Below, in pieces: positions 8,002 to 17,546 of a DNA stretch of 46,568 nt (positions are counted from its first letter, which is position 1; each line of letters begins with the position of its first letter). A program made the position numbers and the translations under genes. The notes under the pieces were generated by a model. The model made no database searches, had not been told where the DNA came from, and saw only the letters and a program-made list of their open reading frames with translations. This DNA is from Candidatus Neomarinimicrobiota bacterium. Its GTDB lineage: Bacteria; Fidelibacterota; UBA2242; B5-G15. The DNA lies in contig JACDNV010000016.1 in assembly GCA_017656425.1 (NCBI GenBank), positions 1 through 46,568 on the forward strand, written 5' to 3'.

Positions 8002-8559
8002 ATGTTATATATTGTTATAGTTATTGCTTTCGGTCTTGCGATGGATGCTGTCGCTGTAAGTATAGTCTATGGTTTTTATTCAAAAGGAAAAAATATCTTA
8101 CTTGGTCTAAAAATATCAACAAGTTTTTCTATCTTTCAGATGGGAATGCCAGTAATCGGATATTTTTTAGGTTTGTCTTTTATAAATATTGTTAAAGAAT
8201 ATGACCACTGGATTGCATTTATTCTACTATCTATGATAGGTTTACATATGATATATGAGTCATTTAAAAAAGAAGAAGATAGAATTTTTAACATACATAG
8301 TAATAAAGCTCTATTTGTTTTAAGCATATCTACGAGTATTGATGCATTAATATTTGGTATTTCACTGATTTATCTGAAGCTCGAACCCATTAAAACTATA
8401 TTAATTGTTGGAATAATTACCTTTGTTTTATCATTTATTTCCTATTTAATTGGGAAAATTTTATACAAAATTTTTGGAAGAAAGATAGAGATTCTAGGTG
8501 GTATAATTTTGATATCCATTGGAATTAAAACGCTCTTTGAGCATTTATTTTCAAAATGA
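8002..8559 (+). CDS. mntP: MntP-type manganese efflux pump
   Basis: 185 aa with six predicted membrane helices in two repeated halves. The duplicated motif is visible: FGLAMDAVAVSI near residue 10 and SISTSIDALIFGISL near 110, with the acidic residues (MDA, IDA) that MntP uses for ion transport. The ribosome site AGGAGAAG overlaps the stop codon of the DUF429 gene. Known members export Mn2+. A cation diffusion facilitator two genes downstream makes this a metal-export neighbourhood. Confidence 0.88.
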   Translation: MLYIVIVIAFGLAMDAVAVSIVYGFYSKGKNILLGLKISTSFSIFQMGMPVIGYFLGLSFINIVKEYDHWIAFILLSMIGLHMIYESFKKEEDRIFNIHSNKALFVLSISTSIDALIFGISLIYLKLEPIKTILIVGIITFVLSFISYLIGKILYKIFGRKIEILGGIILISIGIKTLFEHLFSK

Positions 8560-8560
8560 C

Positions 8561-9046
8561 ATGATAATAGAAAGAAAGTATTTTTACACAGGCGAATTTA
8601 AAGAGTATCTATGTCAGAGTGTTCTATATGATTCAGAAGAAGGATTATTTATCATTAAGTATATTATGAAAAATGACTTATACTTCCATGGTATCGATTT
8701 AAAGAAAGGAGATATATCTTATGGTTTTTTCTGGATTGATAAGCCATATGTAATATACGAGTGGTTCGATAGCAATGGTAATTTGCTTTGTATCTATATC
8801 AACGTTGCAAATGATATAACTTTTCTTATAGATAAAATTTGCTGGAAAGACCTTATTATTGATATTTTATTGTATCCAGATGGAAAGTTTATAGTTCTGG
8901 ATGAAGATGAATTATTAGCAACAAACAATCCGGAATTAATTGATAAAGTAATTGAAATTAAGGAAGATATATTATCAAATTTGAATGTTATTTTATCCAA
9001 AATTAAAGACTGGAATTACAAAATAAAGGAGTGGAATTATAAATAA
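8561..9046 (+). CDS. DUF402 protein (nucleoside phosphatase-like fold)
   Basis: 161 aa if it starts at the ATG at 8561, one base after the mntP stop; the frame is open further back inside mntP, but that would overlap mntP. The DUF402 signature is clear in the C-terminal half: YINVANDI, CWKDLIIDILLYPDG and VLDEDEL. Characterised relatives include nucleoside di/triphosphatases of Gram-positive bacteria and the C-terminal domain of the archaeal RNA-binding protein FAU-1. The exact substrate here is unknown. It sits between two metal exporters with one- and one-base gaps, so it is tightly co-translated with them. Confidence 0.8.
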   Translation: MIIERKYFYTGEFKEYLCQSVLYDSEEGLFIIKYIMKNDLYFHGIDLKKGDISYGFFWIDKPYVIYEWFDSNGNLLCIYINVANDITFLIDKICWKDLIIDILLYPDGKFIVLDEDELLATNNPELIDKVIEIKEDILSNLNVILSKIKDWNYKIKEWNYK

Positions 9047-9047
9047 C

Positions 9048-9905
9048 TTGAAATCTGATAAAAAATTAATAATTGTTATTATAATTAACTTTGCAATTTC
9101 AGTTTTACAGGTAATCGGTGGTTTTATTTCTGGAAGCCTTGCTCTAATTTCAGATTCTGTACATAATTTTGGTGATACCTTAAGCTTAGCGATAAGTCTT
9201 GTTGCTGTAACCATCGGTAAAAAGAAAAGAGATCTAAGCTATACTTATGGTTATAAAAGGGCAGAGATATTGGGTGCTACAGTAAATTCTGCGATCATTA
9301 TAATGGTGGCTTTTTATATAGGGAAAGAGGCAGTTATTAAACTTTTAAATCCAAAACCTGTTCAAGGTATTCTAATGCTATCCTTTGGTCTTATTGGAAT
9401 CATCGCAAATGCATTTTCAGCTTTATTGCTATACCGTGATTCGAAAGATAAGCTCATTATTAAAAGTGCCTTTTTACATCTCTTAACTGATTCTCTTACA
9501 TCAGTCTCAGTTGTAATAGGCTCAATCTTTATAATAGCATTTAAAATTTACATTTTTGATTCTATTATAACTTTATTTGTTTGTATATTTATTTTCAGAG
9601 AAAGCATAAAACTTTTGATTGAATCTGTTGAAATACTTATGCAAAAGGCACCGCCAATTATTAAAATCAATGATTTGAAAAATGCGCTGAATAAAGTAGA
9701 AGGAGTTGACGATATTCATCATATCCATATGTGGAAAATGAATGATAGTGATATATACTTTGAATGCCATGCAAAAATAAAGGATAATTTTGATCTAAAA
9801 AAAATAGATTTCATAAGGGAAAAAATGGAAGATATATTAATAAATAAATTCAGCATTAAACATACAACCATACAATTTGAAATATCATGCTGTAAAAGAA
9901 AATAA
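9048..9905 (+). CDS. Cation diffusion facilitator (CzcD/ZitB-type)
   Basis: 285 aa, full length. Six membrane helices occupy residues 1-200 and a cytoplasmic ferredoxin-like domain 205-285. The metal site has HxxxD pairs in helix 2 (His39, Asp43 in SVHNFGD) and helix 5 (His144, Asp148 in HLLTD), the pattern of Zn/Co/Cd proton antiporters. DDIHHIHMW in the C-terminal domain is a typical metal-binding strand. The start is a TTG one base after the preceding stop; AAGGAG lies 15 bases upstream, rather far. With mntP it forms a divalent-metal export cluster. Confidence 0.9.
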   Translation: MKSDKKLIIVIIINFAISVLQVIGGFISGSLALISDSVHNFGDTLSLAISLVAVTIGKKKRDLSYTYGYKRAEILGATVNSAIIIMVAFYIGKEAVIKLLNPKPVQGILMLSFGLIGIIANAFSALLLYRDSKDKLIIKSAFLHLLTDSLTSVSVVIGSIFIIAFKIYIFDSIITLFVCIFIFRESIKLLIESVEILMQKAPPIIKINDLKNALNKVEGVDDIHHIHMWKMNDSDIYFECHAKIKDNFDLKKIDFIREKMEDILINKFSIKHTTIQFEISCCKRK

Positions 9906-9985
9906 ATTAAATTTCCCAAAACATTGTTTTATATTATATGATACATATATTAAATTCCTTTTGATTTATAAATTTTGAATTGTAT

Positions 9986-11881
9986 ATGAATTATTATATC
10001 TTTGATTTTGACAGTACATTCATAAAAGTCGAAGCTTTAGAAGAGCTATCAAAAATAGTTTTAAAAAATAATCCAAATAGAAGCAAACTAATACGAAAAG
10101 TTAAAAAGATAACCAGCGATTTGAATAATGGTGAGATCAATATTGAAACTGCCCTTATCGAGAGATTAAAAATAATTCATTCAATCTATAGAGAACATAT
10201 CGAAGAGCTTATCAGCAGATTAAAATCCAAAATATCCTCTTCATTTTTGAGAAATAAACAATTTTTTAAAAGATATTCAGAATCTGTATATATAATAAGT
10301 ACTGGTTTTAAGGATTATATAATACCTGTCCTAGAAGATTTTGGAATACCTGAAAATAATATTTATGCGAATGAATTTATTTATGATGAAAAGGGCATGG
10401 TTATAGGTGTAGATAAATCTAACGCATTATGCTATTCCGATGGGAAAATAAAAATATTACAAAAATTGAACTTAAAAAATAAAGGTAAGGTATATGTAAT
10501 CGGAGATGGTTATTCTGATTATTTGATCAAAGAAAAAGGACTTGCAGATAGGTTTTACGTATTTACCGAAAATGTAAAGAATGAAAATGTAATTGAGAAA
10601 GCAGATCATATCATTCCTTCTCTCGATGAATTTTTATACATAAATAGGTTACCAATGAGTATTTCATATCCAAAAAATCGAATCAAAGTTCTTCTCCTGG
10701 AGAATATACATCCAAGTGCCTATGAATTATTTAGAAAAGAAGGTTATAGTGTGGAGGCTATTCCTGGAAGTCTTGATGAGGATGAATTAGGTAAAGTAAT
10801 CAAAGATGTTTCCATCCTGGGTATAAGATCAAGAACGAATATAACTCCTAAAGTACTAAATTATGCCAATAAGTTAATTGCAATAGGTGCATTCTGCATT
10901 GGTACTAATCAGATAGACCTTTTAAGTTGTACAAATAAAGGTATTGTAGTTTTTAATGCTCCCTTTAGTAATACAAGAAGTGTAGTTGAGCTCGTTATTT
11001 GTGAGATTATAATGTTAATGAGGCAGCTATATAAAAAATGTAAACAAATGCATAATGGTATCTGGGAAAAGACGTCAAAGGGTTGTAAGGAAATTAGAGG
11101 TAAAAAGCTGGGTATTCTTGGTTATGGTAATATTGGATCACAGCTTTCTGTAATAGCTGAAGCTCTCGGAATGGATGTAATATTTTACGATATTGCTGAC
11201 AAACTACCACTTGGAAACGCCGTCAAAGTAAAATCTATGGAAGAACTACTGAGAAAATCAGACATTTTATCAATACATGTTGATGGAAGACCAGAAAACC
11301 GTAATTTAATTTCATCAAGAGAAATAGATATGATGAAAAAAGGTGCAATATTAATCAATACTAGTAGAGGATTTGTAGTAGATTTAAACTCTCTAAAAGA
11401 TGCTATAGTAAATGGTAAACTTGCAGGAGCAGCAATAGATGTATTCCCTGAGGAACCTAAAAACAATATAACTGAGGGCTTTATCAACGAATTGCAGGGT
11501 TTTGATAATGTAATCCTTACACCTCATATTGGTGGTAGCACTGAAGAAGCACAGAGAAGTATCGCAGAGTTTGTTCCAGAAAAGATAATAAGTTATGTCA
11601 ACACAGGAAGCACCTACAGTAGCGTAAATTTTCCAAATATAGCTCTTCCAGAGCTCAAAGATGCTCATCGTTTTATACATATTCATAAAAATGTTCCAGG
11701 TGTTCTAGCTAAGATTAATTCAATTTTTAGTAAATACAATATAAATATCGTAGGGCAATATCTTAAAACAAACGAATATATAGGATATGTTATTACCGAT
11801 GTTTCAACGAAATATGATAAAAATGCAATAAATGAGATTAAAAAAATACCAGAAACTATAAAATTTAGAGTATTATATTAA
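9986..11881 (+). CDS. serA: Fused phosphoserine phosphatase (HAD) - D-3-phosphoglycerate dehydrogenase
   Basis: 631 aa from the ATG at 9986 (a TTG two codons earlier is also possible; no ribosome site is visible for either). Residues 1-215 are an HAD phosphatase of the SerB kind, with FDFDST (Asp7, Asp9), STG (105-107) and GDGYSD (173-178). Residues 230-550 are phosphoglycerate dehydrogenase with the NAD loop GYGNIG (379-384) and catalytic Arg461 (TSRG), Glu490 (PEEP) and His514 (PHIGGS). Residues 563-631 are an ACT domain (HKNVPGVLAKI), likely the serine sensor. Steps 1 and 3 of serine synthesis are therefore on one chain. serC follows after 19 bases. Confidence 0.93.
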   Translation: MNYYIFDFDSTFIKVEALEELSKIVLKNNPNRSKLIRKVKKITSDLNNGEINIETALIERLKIIHSIYREHIEELISRLKSKISSSFLRNKQFFKRYSESVYIISTGFKDYIIPVLEDFGIPENNIYANEFIYDEKGMVIGVDKSNALCYSDGKIKILQKLNLKNKGKVYVIGDGYSDYLIKEKGLADRFYVFTENVKNENVIEKADHIIPSLDEFLYINRLPMSISYPKNRIKVLLLENIHPSAYELFRKEGYSVEAIPGSLDEDELGKVIKDVSILGIRSRTNITPKVLNYANKLIAIGAFCIGTNQIDLLSCTNKGIVVFNAPFSNTRSVVELVICEIIMLMRQLYKKCKQMHNGIWEKTSKGCKEIRGKKLGILGYGNIGSQLSVIAEALGMDVIFYDIADKLPLGNAVKVKSMEELLRKSDILSIHVDGRPENRNLISSREIDMMKKGAILINTSRGFVVDLNSLKDAIVNGKLAGAAIDVFPEEPKNNITEGFINELQGFDNVILTPHIGGSTEEAQRSIAEFVPEKIISYVNTGSTYSSVNFPNIALPELKDAHRFIHIHKNVPGVLAKINSIFSKYNINIVGQYLKTNEYIGYVITDVSTKYDKNAINEIKKIPETIKFRVLY

Positions 11882-11900
11882 CAACAATGTAAGAATACAT

Positions 11901-12992
11901 ATGAAATATTTTACAGTTGGACCGACAGAACTTTTTCCAGTAACAAAAAAATTCATTGCTGAAGCTATAGAATATGATGTCCTATCAATTTCACATAGAA
12001 GTAATATATTTAAGGATTTTTATAATACTGCAGAAGATGGTTTAAGAAAACTATTAAATATTCCTGATAGTCATTTAATTTTTTTCTATAGTTCTGCAAC
12101 AGAAATCATGGAGAGAATAATTGAAAATTGTGTATTGAAAACAAGTTACCATATTATTAATGGTGCGTTTTCCGAAAGATTTTATGAAATCGCAAATGAA
12201 CTGAATAAAGAAACATACTTGATCAAAATCGACTGGGGTAGAGGATTTTATGGTGAAGATATTAAAGGATTAGATAAAGCTGAGGTGATTTGCATTACAC
12301 AAAACGAAACCAGCACTGGTGTTTTTATTCCGTTAGAAGAAATCTATAAGATAAAAGAAAAATACCCAGACAAAATTATAGCCATAGATATAGTTTCATC
12401 AGCTCCTTATATTGAAATTGATTTTAGTAAGATCGATATAGCATTTTTTTCGGTTCAGAAAGGATTTGGTCTACCTGCCGGGCTTGGAGTATGTATTTTG
12501 AGTAGAAATTGTATTGATAAGGCAGAATTAATTAAAAATCAAGGTGTTAGCATTGGTTCATATCATAATTTTTTAAATGTATATAATAAATCCTTAGACA
12601 AACAAACAGTAGAAACACCAAATGTCTTTTGTATATATTTACTCAGTAGGGTAGTAAATTACCTTATTCAAGAAAGGCTAGACAATATTACAAGAAGAGT
12701 AAAAAGTAATGCCAGAAAAATTTATGAATTCTTAGATCAATCAGAATATTTTAAACCCTTTGTTAAAGAGGACTACTTTAAATCATATACAACAATTGTA
12801 ATTGAGTGCAAGATAAAGAGTAATGTAGTTCTTGATTATTTATACAAAAACGGTTTAGTTCTATCAAATGGATATGGAAAATTCGAAGGAAAACACATAA
12901 GAATAGGTAACTTTGGGATGCATGATAATAGCGATGTTAATAATTTATTAGACTTATTGAAGAATTTTGAGGAAAATAGCCTGAAATCTTAA
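11901..12992 (+). CDS. serC: Phosphoserine aminotransferase-like class V aminotransferase
   Basis: 363 aa, class V PLP fold. It begins KYFTVGPTELFP, has SHRS near 31 and GAFSERF near 88, Asp163 (AIDIVSSAP) for the pyridine nitrogen and the PLP lysine Lys187 in SVQKGFGLPAG. The QKGFGLPAG segment is typical of SerC and archaeal-type serine:pyruvate/phosphoserine aminotransferases. Its place directly after the SerB-SerA fusion gives step 2 of the same pathway, so SerC is the best call. A serine-glyoxylate-type activity cannot be excluded from sequence alone. Confidence 0.88.
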   Translation: MKYFTVGPTELFPVTKKFIAEAIEYDVLSISHRSNIFKDFYNTAEDGLRKLLNIPDSHLIFFYSSATEIMERIIENCVLKTSYHIINGAFSERFYEIANELNKETYLIKIDWGRGFYGEDIKGLDKAEVICITQNETSTGVFIPLEEIYKIKEKYPDKIIAIDIVSSAPYIEIDFSKIDIAFFSVQKGFGLPAGLGVCILSRNCIDKAELIKNQGVSIGSYHNFLNVYNKSLDKQTVETPNVFCIYLLSRVVNYLIQERLDNITRRVKSNARKIYEFLDQSEYFKPFVKEDYFKSYTTIVIECKIKSNVVLDYLYKNGLVLSNGYGKFEGKHIRIGNFGMHDNSDVNNLLDLLKNFEENSLKS

Positions 12993-13053
12993 TAAATTTA
13001 GCAGTAAAAATTGCTATTATTGAATCCTAACCAAATTATAGTGGAAGGTGGAG

Positions 13054-15474
13054 ATGGCGAAAAAATATCCTTTTAAAGAGATAGAGAAAAAATGGCAGAA
13101 ATATTGGGAAGAAAATAAAACTTTTAAAGCTATCGATTTTTCACCAAAACCAAAATTTTATGTTTTAGATATGTTCCCATATCCATCAGGCGCCGGTTTA
13201 CATGTTGGGCATTTAGAGGGATATACCGCAACTGATATTGTTGCGAGGTATAAGTGGAAAAAAGGATTTAATGTATTACACCCGATGGGTTGGGATGCAT
13301 TTGGATTACCAGCGGAAAATTACGCATTACAAACAGGCATACACCCAAAAATAGTTACACAAAGAAATATTGAAAATTTCAAAAGGCAGATTAAAGCAAT
13401 GGGATTTGCTTATGATTGGGATAGAGAAATAAATACAACAGATCCAAAATATTATAAGTGGACACAATGGATTTTTAAGCAGATTTATAAATCCGGGCTA
13501 GTATATCAAGCAGAAGTTCCAGTAAATTGGTGTCCAGCATTGAAGACAGTACTTGCTAATGAAGAAGTAGTAGATGGAAAATCAGTGCGAGGTGGATATC
13601 CTGTAATAAGAAAACCGATGAAGCAATGGATGATGAAAATCACTGCATATGCTAATAGATTACTTGAAGATTTGAATTTGGTAGATTTTCCAGAGCCCAT
13701 AAAAGAAATGCAAAGAAATTGGATAGGGAAGTCTGAGGGAGCTTATATAATTTTTCCTTTATATGGATACGATGATGTACTGAAAGTTTTTACAACAAGA
13801 CCTGATACGATTTTTGGAGCTACCTATATAGTAGTCGCTCCTGAGCATCCATTACTTGGTAAGATAGTGTCTCCAGATCATAAAAAAGAAGTAGAGGATT
13901 ATAAACAACAGGCTTTAATGAAAAGTGAACTTGCCAGAGTTAATTTATCAAAAGAGAAAACAGGAGTTTTTACCGGAGCCTATGCAATTAATCCCGTTAC
14001 AAAAGAAAAAATACCAATATGGGTTGCAGATTATGTATTGATGACCTATGGCACCGGTGCGATAATGGCTGTGCCTGCTCATGATCAAAGGGACTGGGAA
14101 TTCGCAAAAAAGTATAATCTTGAAATAAGGGAAGTCATTTCTGGAGGTGACATATCAAAAGGCGCTCATGAGGGAGATGGCATTTTAGTTAATTCAGATT
14201 TCTTAAATGGACTAAGAGTTGATCAGGCAAAAGAAAAAATTACAGAGTGGCTTGAGAGAAATGGATTAGGGGAGAGGGCAGTGCAATATAAACTAAGAGA
14301 CTGGGTCTTCTCACGACAGCGTTACTGGGGTGAACCTTTCCCGCTCATCTATATTGAAGATAAAACTATAAGACTCCTTGATGATGACGAATTGCCGCTT
14401 GAATTACCCGATATTGAAAGGTATGAACCAAGTGGAACTGGGGAATCACCACTTGCAAATGTAAAAGAATGGGTGGAATTTATTGATTCAAAGACAGGTA
14501 AAAGAGCTAAATATGAAACGCATACAATGCCTCAGTGGGCAGGGTCATGCTGGTATTATTTAAGATATATTGATCCTCACAACGATAAAGAACCATGGGA
14601 TAGAGAAAAGGAAGAATATTGGATGCCGGTAGATTTATATGTTGGTGGAGCTGAACACGCTGTCCTTCACTTACTGTATGCTAGATTCTGGCACAAAGTT
14701 CTGTATGACTTAGGCTACGTAAGTACTCCAGAACCTTTCAAAAAGCTTGTAAATCAGGGTATAATTTTAGGAGAAGACGGCGAAAAAATGAGTAAATCGC
14801 GCGGAAATGTTATAAATCCGGATGAAATTGTAGATAAATATGGTGCAGATACTCTGAGGCTTTATGAAATGTTTATGGGTCCGCTGGAGAAATCAAAGCC
14901 ATGGAGCACATCGGGTATTGAAGGGGTATTTAGATTTATAAATAGAGTATGGAATCTATATGTTGACAGTAATGGAAATATAAGAGCTGATATAAAAGAA
15001 ATAGAACCAGATGAGGAAATTAAGAAACTTGCAAATAAAACTATTTATAAAGTAACAAACGATATAGAAAATATGAAATTTAACACAGCTATCGCACAAA
15101 TGATGGTTTTTGTTAATAAAATGTACAAGAAAAAAATAAAACCCAAATGGGCATTAGAAATTTTTCTGCATCTATTAAATCCATTTGCTCCTCATATAAC
15201 AGAAGAACTATGGAGCATGCTAGGGCATAATGAGATACTTGCTATGAGTGACTGGCCAGAGTATGATGAAAACTATTTGTCTGAGGATATTGTAACAATC
15301 GCAGTACAGGTAAATGGGAAGCTCAGAGACCAGTTTCAAATAGATATTGATTCAGATGAACAGGAATATATTGAAAAAGCATTATCACTTGAAAAGATCA
15401 AGAAATATATAAATGATAAACCGATTAAAAAGACAATAGTTGTAAAAGGGAAGATAGTTAATATCGTAGTATAA
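13054..15474 (+). CDS. leuS: Leucyl-tRNA synthetase
   Basis: 806 aa from the ATG at 13054, which follows AAGGTGGAG; a GTG two codons earlier is less likely. The class I signature HVGH is at 50-53 (in [14 protein letters not shown]) and KMSKS at 578-582. The CP1 editing domain is present: [11 protein letters not shown] and [14 protein letters not shown]. The C-terminal anticodon-binding region ends in a typical [10 protein letters not shown] segment. Length is normal for bacterial LeuRS. Confidence 0.97.
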   Translation: MAKKYPFKEIEKKWQKYWEENKTFKAIDFSPKPKFYVLDMFPYPSGAGLHVGHLEGYTATDIVARYKWKKGFNVLHPMGWDAFGLPAENYALQTGIHPKIVTQRNIENFKRQIKAMGFAYDWDREINTTDPKYYKWTQWIFKQIYKSGLVYQAEVPVNWCPALKTVLANEEVVDGKSVRGGYPVIRKPMKQWMMKITAYANRLLEDLNLVDFPEPIKEMQRNWIGKSEGAYIIFPLYGYDDVLKVFTTRPDTIFGATYIVVAPEHPLLGKIVSPDHKKEVEDYKQQALMKSELARVNLSKEKTGVFTGAYAINPVTKEKIPIWVADYVLMTYGTGAIMAVPAHDQRDWEFAKKYNLEIREVISGGDISKGAHEGDGILVNSDFLNGLRVDQAKEKITEWLERNGLGERAVQYKLRDWVFSRQRYWGEPFPLIYIEDKTIRLLDDDELPLELPDIERYEPSGTGESPLANVKEWVEFIDSKTGKRAKYETHTMPQWAGSCWYYLRYIDPHNDKEPWDREKEEYWMPVDLYVGGAEHAVLHLLYARFWHKVLYDLGYVSTPEPFKKLVNQGIILGEDGEKMSKSRGNVINPDEIVDKYGADTLRLYEMFMGPLEKSKPWSTSGIEGVFRFINRVWNLYVDSNGNIRADIKEIEPDEEIKKLANKTIYKVTNDIENMKFNTAIAQMMVFVNKMYKKKIKPKWALEIFLHLLNPFAPHITEELWSMLGHNEILAMSDWPEYDENYLSEDIVTIAVQVNGKLRDQFQIDIDSDEQEYIEKALSLEKIKKYINDKPIKKTIVVKGKIVNIVV

Positions 15475-15498
15475 ATAAGTTTATTTATTCTGTTGTAT

Positions 15499-16494
15499 AT
15501 GAGAGCATTAGCTTTATTTTCTGGAGGGTTAGATAGTCTTCTTGCGGTTAAAATTGTGCAGTCGACTGGCATAGAAGTTATACCCGTATTTTTCAATTCA
15601 TTATTTTTTAATAAAGAAAAAGCAGAGAAAACAGCACGAGAAAACAATCTCAATTTGGTAATTGTTGAATTAGAAGATGATTATCTTGACATAATAAAAA
15701 ATCCAAAATATGGATATGGTAAAAATATGAATCCATGTATCGATTGTCATGGATTTATGTTTAAAAAACTCGGAGAGTTACTAAAAGAATTTAATGCTGA
15801 TTTCTTAATATCTGGTGAAGTTCTTGGTCAAAGACCCTTTTCACAAACTTTGCCGAATCTTAATGCAGTCAAAAAGTTAAGTGGATATGAAGATCTTATC
15901 GTTAGACCATTATCACAAAAATTATTGCCTGATACAAAGCCAATTAGAGAAGGGTGGATTAAAAAGCATAATCTATATGATATTCAGGGAAGAGGCAGGA
16001 AAAGGCAATTTGAATTAGCGAAAAAATTTGGTTTAAAATATCCACCTCCAGCTGGAGGTTGTTTGCTTACGGATCCATCTTTTAGCCAAAGACTCAATGA
16101 TTTGATTAAATATAGTATGTACAATAAAATTAATATAGAGCTATTGAAATTGGGGAGACACTTAAGAATTGATAAAAATACTAAACTCATAATTGGGCGT
16201 AATAGAGAAGAGTGTGAAAAATTAAAATATTTTGTTTATAAATATAATTTTATTATTGTAGAACCTTCTTTATATAAAGGACCATCTGGGATGATTATAT
16301 TTAATGATAGTAGCCTATCAAACAGAGTAGTAGAGGAATCAATTAATTTGTGTGGATCTATAATTTTAAGTTATACGAATAAAATAAAAACAGACAAAGG
16401 ATCAGTTTACTTCTACAATGACAACTATTTTTCTACTCGTTACTTAAAAAAGTTTGAAAGAGAAAAAATAGAGAAGTTCTTAATTAATAGATAA
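15499..16494 (+). CDS. PP-loop ATPase of the ThiI/MnmA-like (tRNA thiolation) kind
   Basis: 331 aa from the ATG at 15499; a TTG two codons earlier is possible. The N-terminus has the PP-loop FSGGLDS, which adenylates a carbonyl oxygen. MNPCIDCH near residue 78 and PPPAGGCLL near 181 supply the cysteines expected in tRNA sulfur-transfer enzymes. The protein lacks a THUMP domain (ThiI) and the MnmA C-terminal barrels; its last 120 residues may be the small NFACT-like RNA-binding domain found in this subfamily. A role in tRNA modification is inferred from the fold, not shown. It follows leuS by 24 bases. Confidence 0.7.
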   Translation: MRALALFSGGLDSLLAVKIVQSTGIEVIPVFFNSLFFNKEKAEKTARENNLNLVIVELEDDYLDIIKNPKYGYGKNMNPCIDCHGFMFKKLGELLKEFNADFLISGEVLGQRPFSQTLPNLNAVKKLSGYEDLIVRPLSQKLLPDTKPIREGWIKKHNLYDIQGRGRKRQFELAKKFGLKYPPPAGGCLLTDPSFSQRLNDLIKYSMYNKINIELLKLGRHLRIDKNTKLIIGRNREECEKLKYFVYKYNFIIVEPSLYKGPSGMIIFNDSSLSNRVVEESINLCGSIILSYTNKIKTDKGSVYFYNDNYFSTRYLKKFEREKIEKFLINR

Positions 16495-16531
16495 AATAAA
16501 TTATATTATATGAAAATTAGTAGATACAAAA

Positions 16532-16550
16532 TAATAATCTCGAATTATTA
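16532..16550. terminator. AT-only hairpin between convergent genes
   Basis: TAATAAT (16532-16538) pairs perfectly with ATTATTA (16544-16550) around CTCGA. It lies between the convergent PP-loop and metallo-hydrolase genes. It may slow transcription both ways, but with no GC pairs and no clean T-run it is a weak candidate. Confidence 0.25.
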
Positions 16551-16623
16551 GTATTTTATATGAATATTTGGCATGAACAGAAGGAAACATAATATTTCTT
16601 ATGTCTAATTATTTCTATGCCTT

Positions 16624-17400
16624 TTATCTAAGTTCTAACGACATTAAATCACTGGATATTATTACGTTTATTCCGTACTTTTTTATTAATTCATCCTTTA
16701 ATACAAATAATTCATCTGTCTTATCAATCTCAGGATAAAAATGTGTTAATATTATATTTTTTGGTTTTGATGCTTTTGCAAGTTCCCTTACTTTATAGGG
16801 AGTCATATGAGTTTCAAGTGATATACTATCTGGTAATGAACACTCTATTAGTAAGTAATCAACATTAAATGATATTTCACACAAATTTTCACATAGACCA
16901 GTATCTCCAGCATATACAAAACTCAAATTCTTACGATCCACAAACTTAAACATTAAACTGCCTTTACTATGTATAGTACTTAAGGTAAATAATTTAAATT
17001 GTTCATATTCAATTGAATCACCATTATTTAATTCTATAAATTCGTATTTATTATTATCATCATAGGTTAGATATCTATGGATTTTATCAATGTTTTTTAA
17101 AACATTGATATTTTCCTTCGAAGAATATACCATAAAAGAATTGCAAATAGAATTCTTCTGGACATAATATCTGTTTGCAAAAAATATTGTGAATAAATCA
17201 GATATATGATCAAGATGGGTATGACTTATAAAAATATTTGAAATATCTTTTGTAGTATATTGAGTATGAGCAAGTTGATGTAATGCTCCTGGACCACAAT
17301 CAATAAGATTAACTACGCCGTCTATCTCAAGTAAATAAGACGAACTTTTCCTTTTTTTAGAAGGTACAGATGTCCCAGAGCCAAGTATTATTAGATTCAT
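16624..17400 (-). CDS. RNase Z-like metallo-beta-lactamase-fold hydrolase
   Basis: 258 aa. The N-terminus IILGSGTSVPS and NLIDCGPG, the metal motif SHTHLDH near residue 59, YAGDTG near 163 and the late histidine in ILTHFYPE define the RNase Z/ElaC-like branch of the superfamily. True RNase Z trims tRNA 3' ends; shorter members act on other phosphodiesters. The exosite arm of classic RNase Z is not obvious, so the tRNA role is uncertain. It sits 21 bases downstream of tRNA-Ser on the same strand, which makes a tRNA-processing role attractive but unproven. Confidence 0.8.
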   Translation of the reverse strand: MNLIILGSGTSVPSKKRKSSSYLLEIDGVVNLIDCGPGALHQLAHTQYTTKDISNIFISHTHLDHISDLFTIFFANRYYVQKNSICNSFMVYSSKENINVLKNIDKIHRYLTYDDNNKYEFIELNNGDSIEYEQFKLFTLSTIHSKGSLMFKFVDRKNLSFVYAGDTGLCENLCEISFNVDYLLIECSLPDSISLETHMTPYKVRELAKASKPKNIILTHFYPEIDKTDELFVLKDELIKKYGINVIISSDLMSLELR

Positions 17401-17421
17401 TTTAAATCAAATTAAATCATG

Positions 17422-17510
17422 CGGAGAGGGAGGGATTCGAACCCCCGGTCCCGAAAATGGGACACCTGATTTCGAGTCAGGCCCGTTAAGCCAGGCTCCG
17501 GCACCTCTCC
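17422..17510 (-). tRNA. tRNA-Ser (anticodon CGA)
   Basis: The minus strand folds as a class II tRNA with a long variable arm (GTCCCATTTTCGGGAC hairpin). The acceptor stem GGAGAGG pairs with CCTCTCC. Anticodon loop CTCGAAA (CGA) sits between CCTGA and TCAGG. The discriminator is G. No CCA is encoded in the expected place. It lies between tadA and the RNase Z-like gene on the same strand. Confidence 0.95.
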
Positions 17511-17546
17511 ATAAATCGTATAATCTATAATATTTAATTAAATCGT

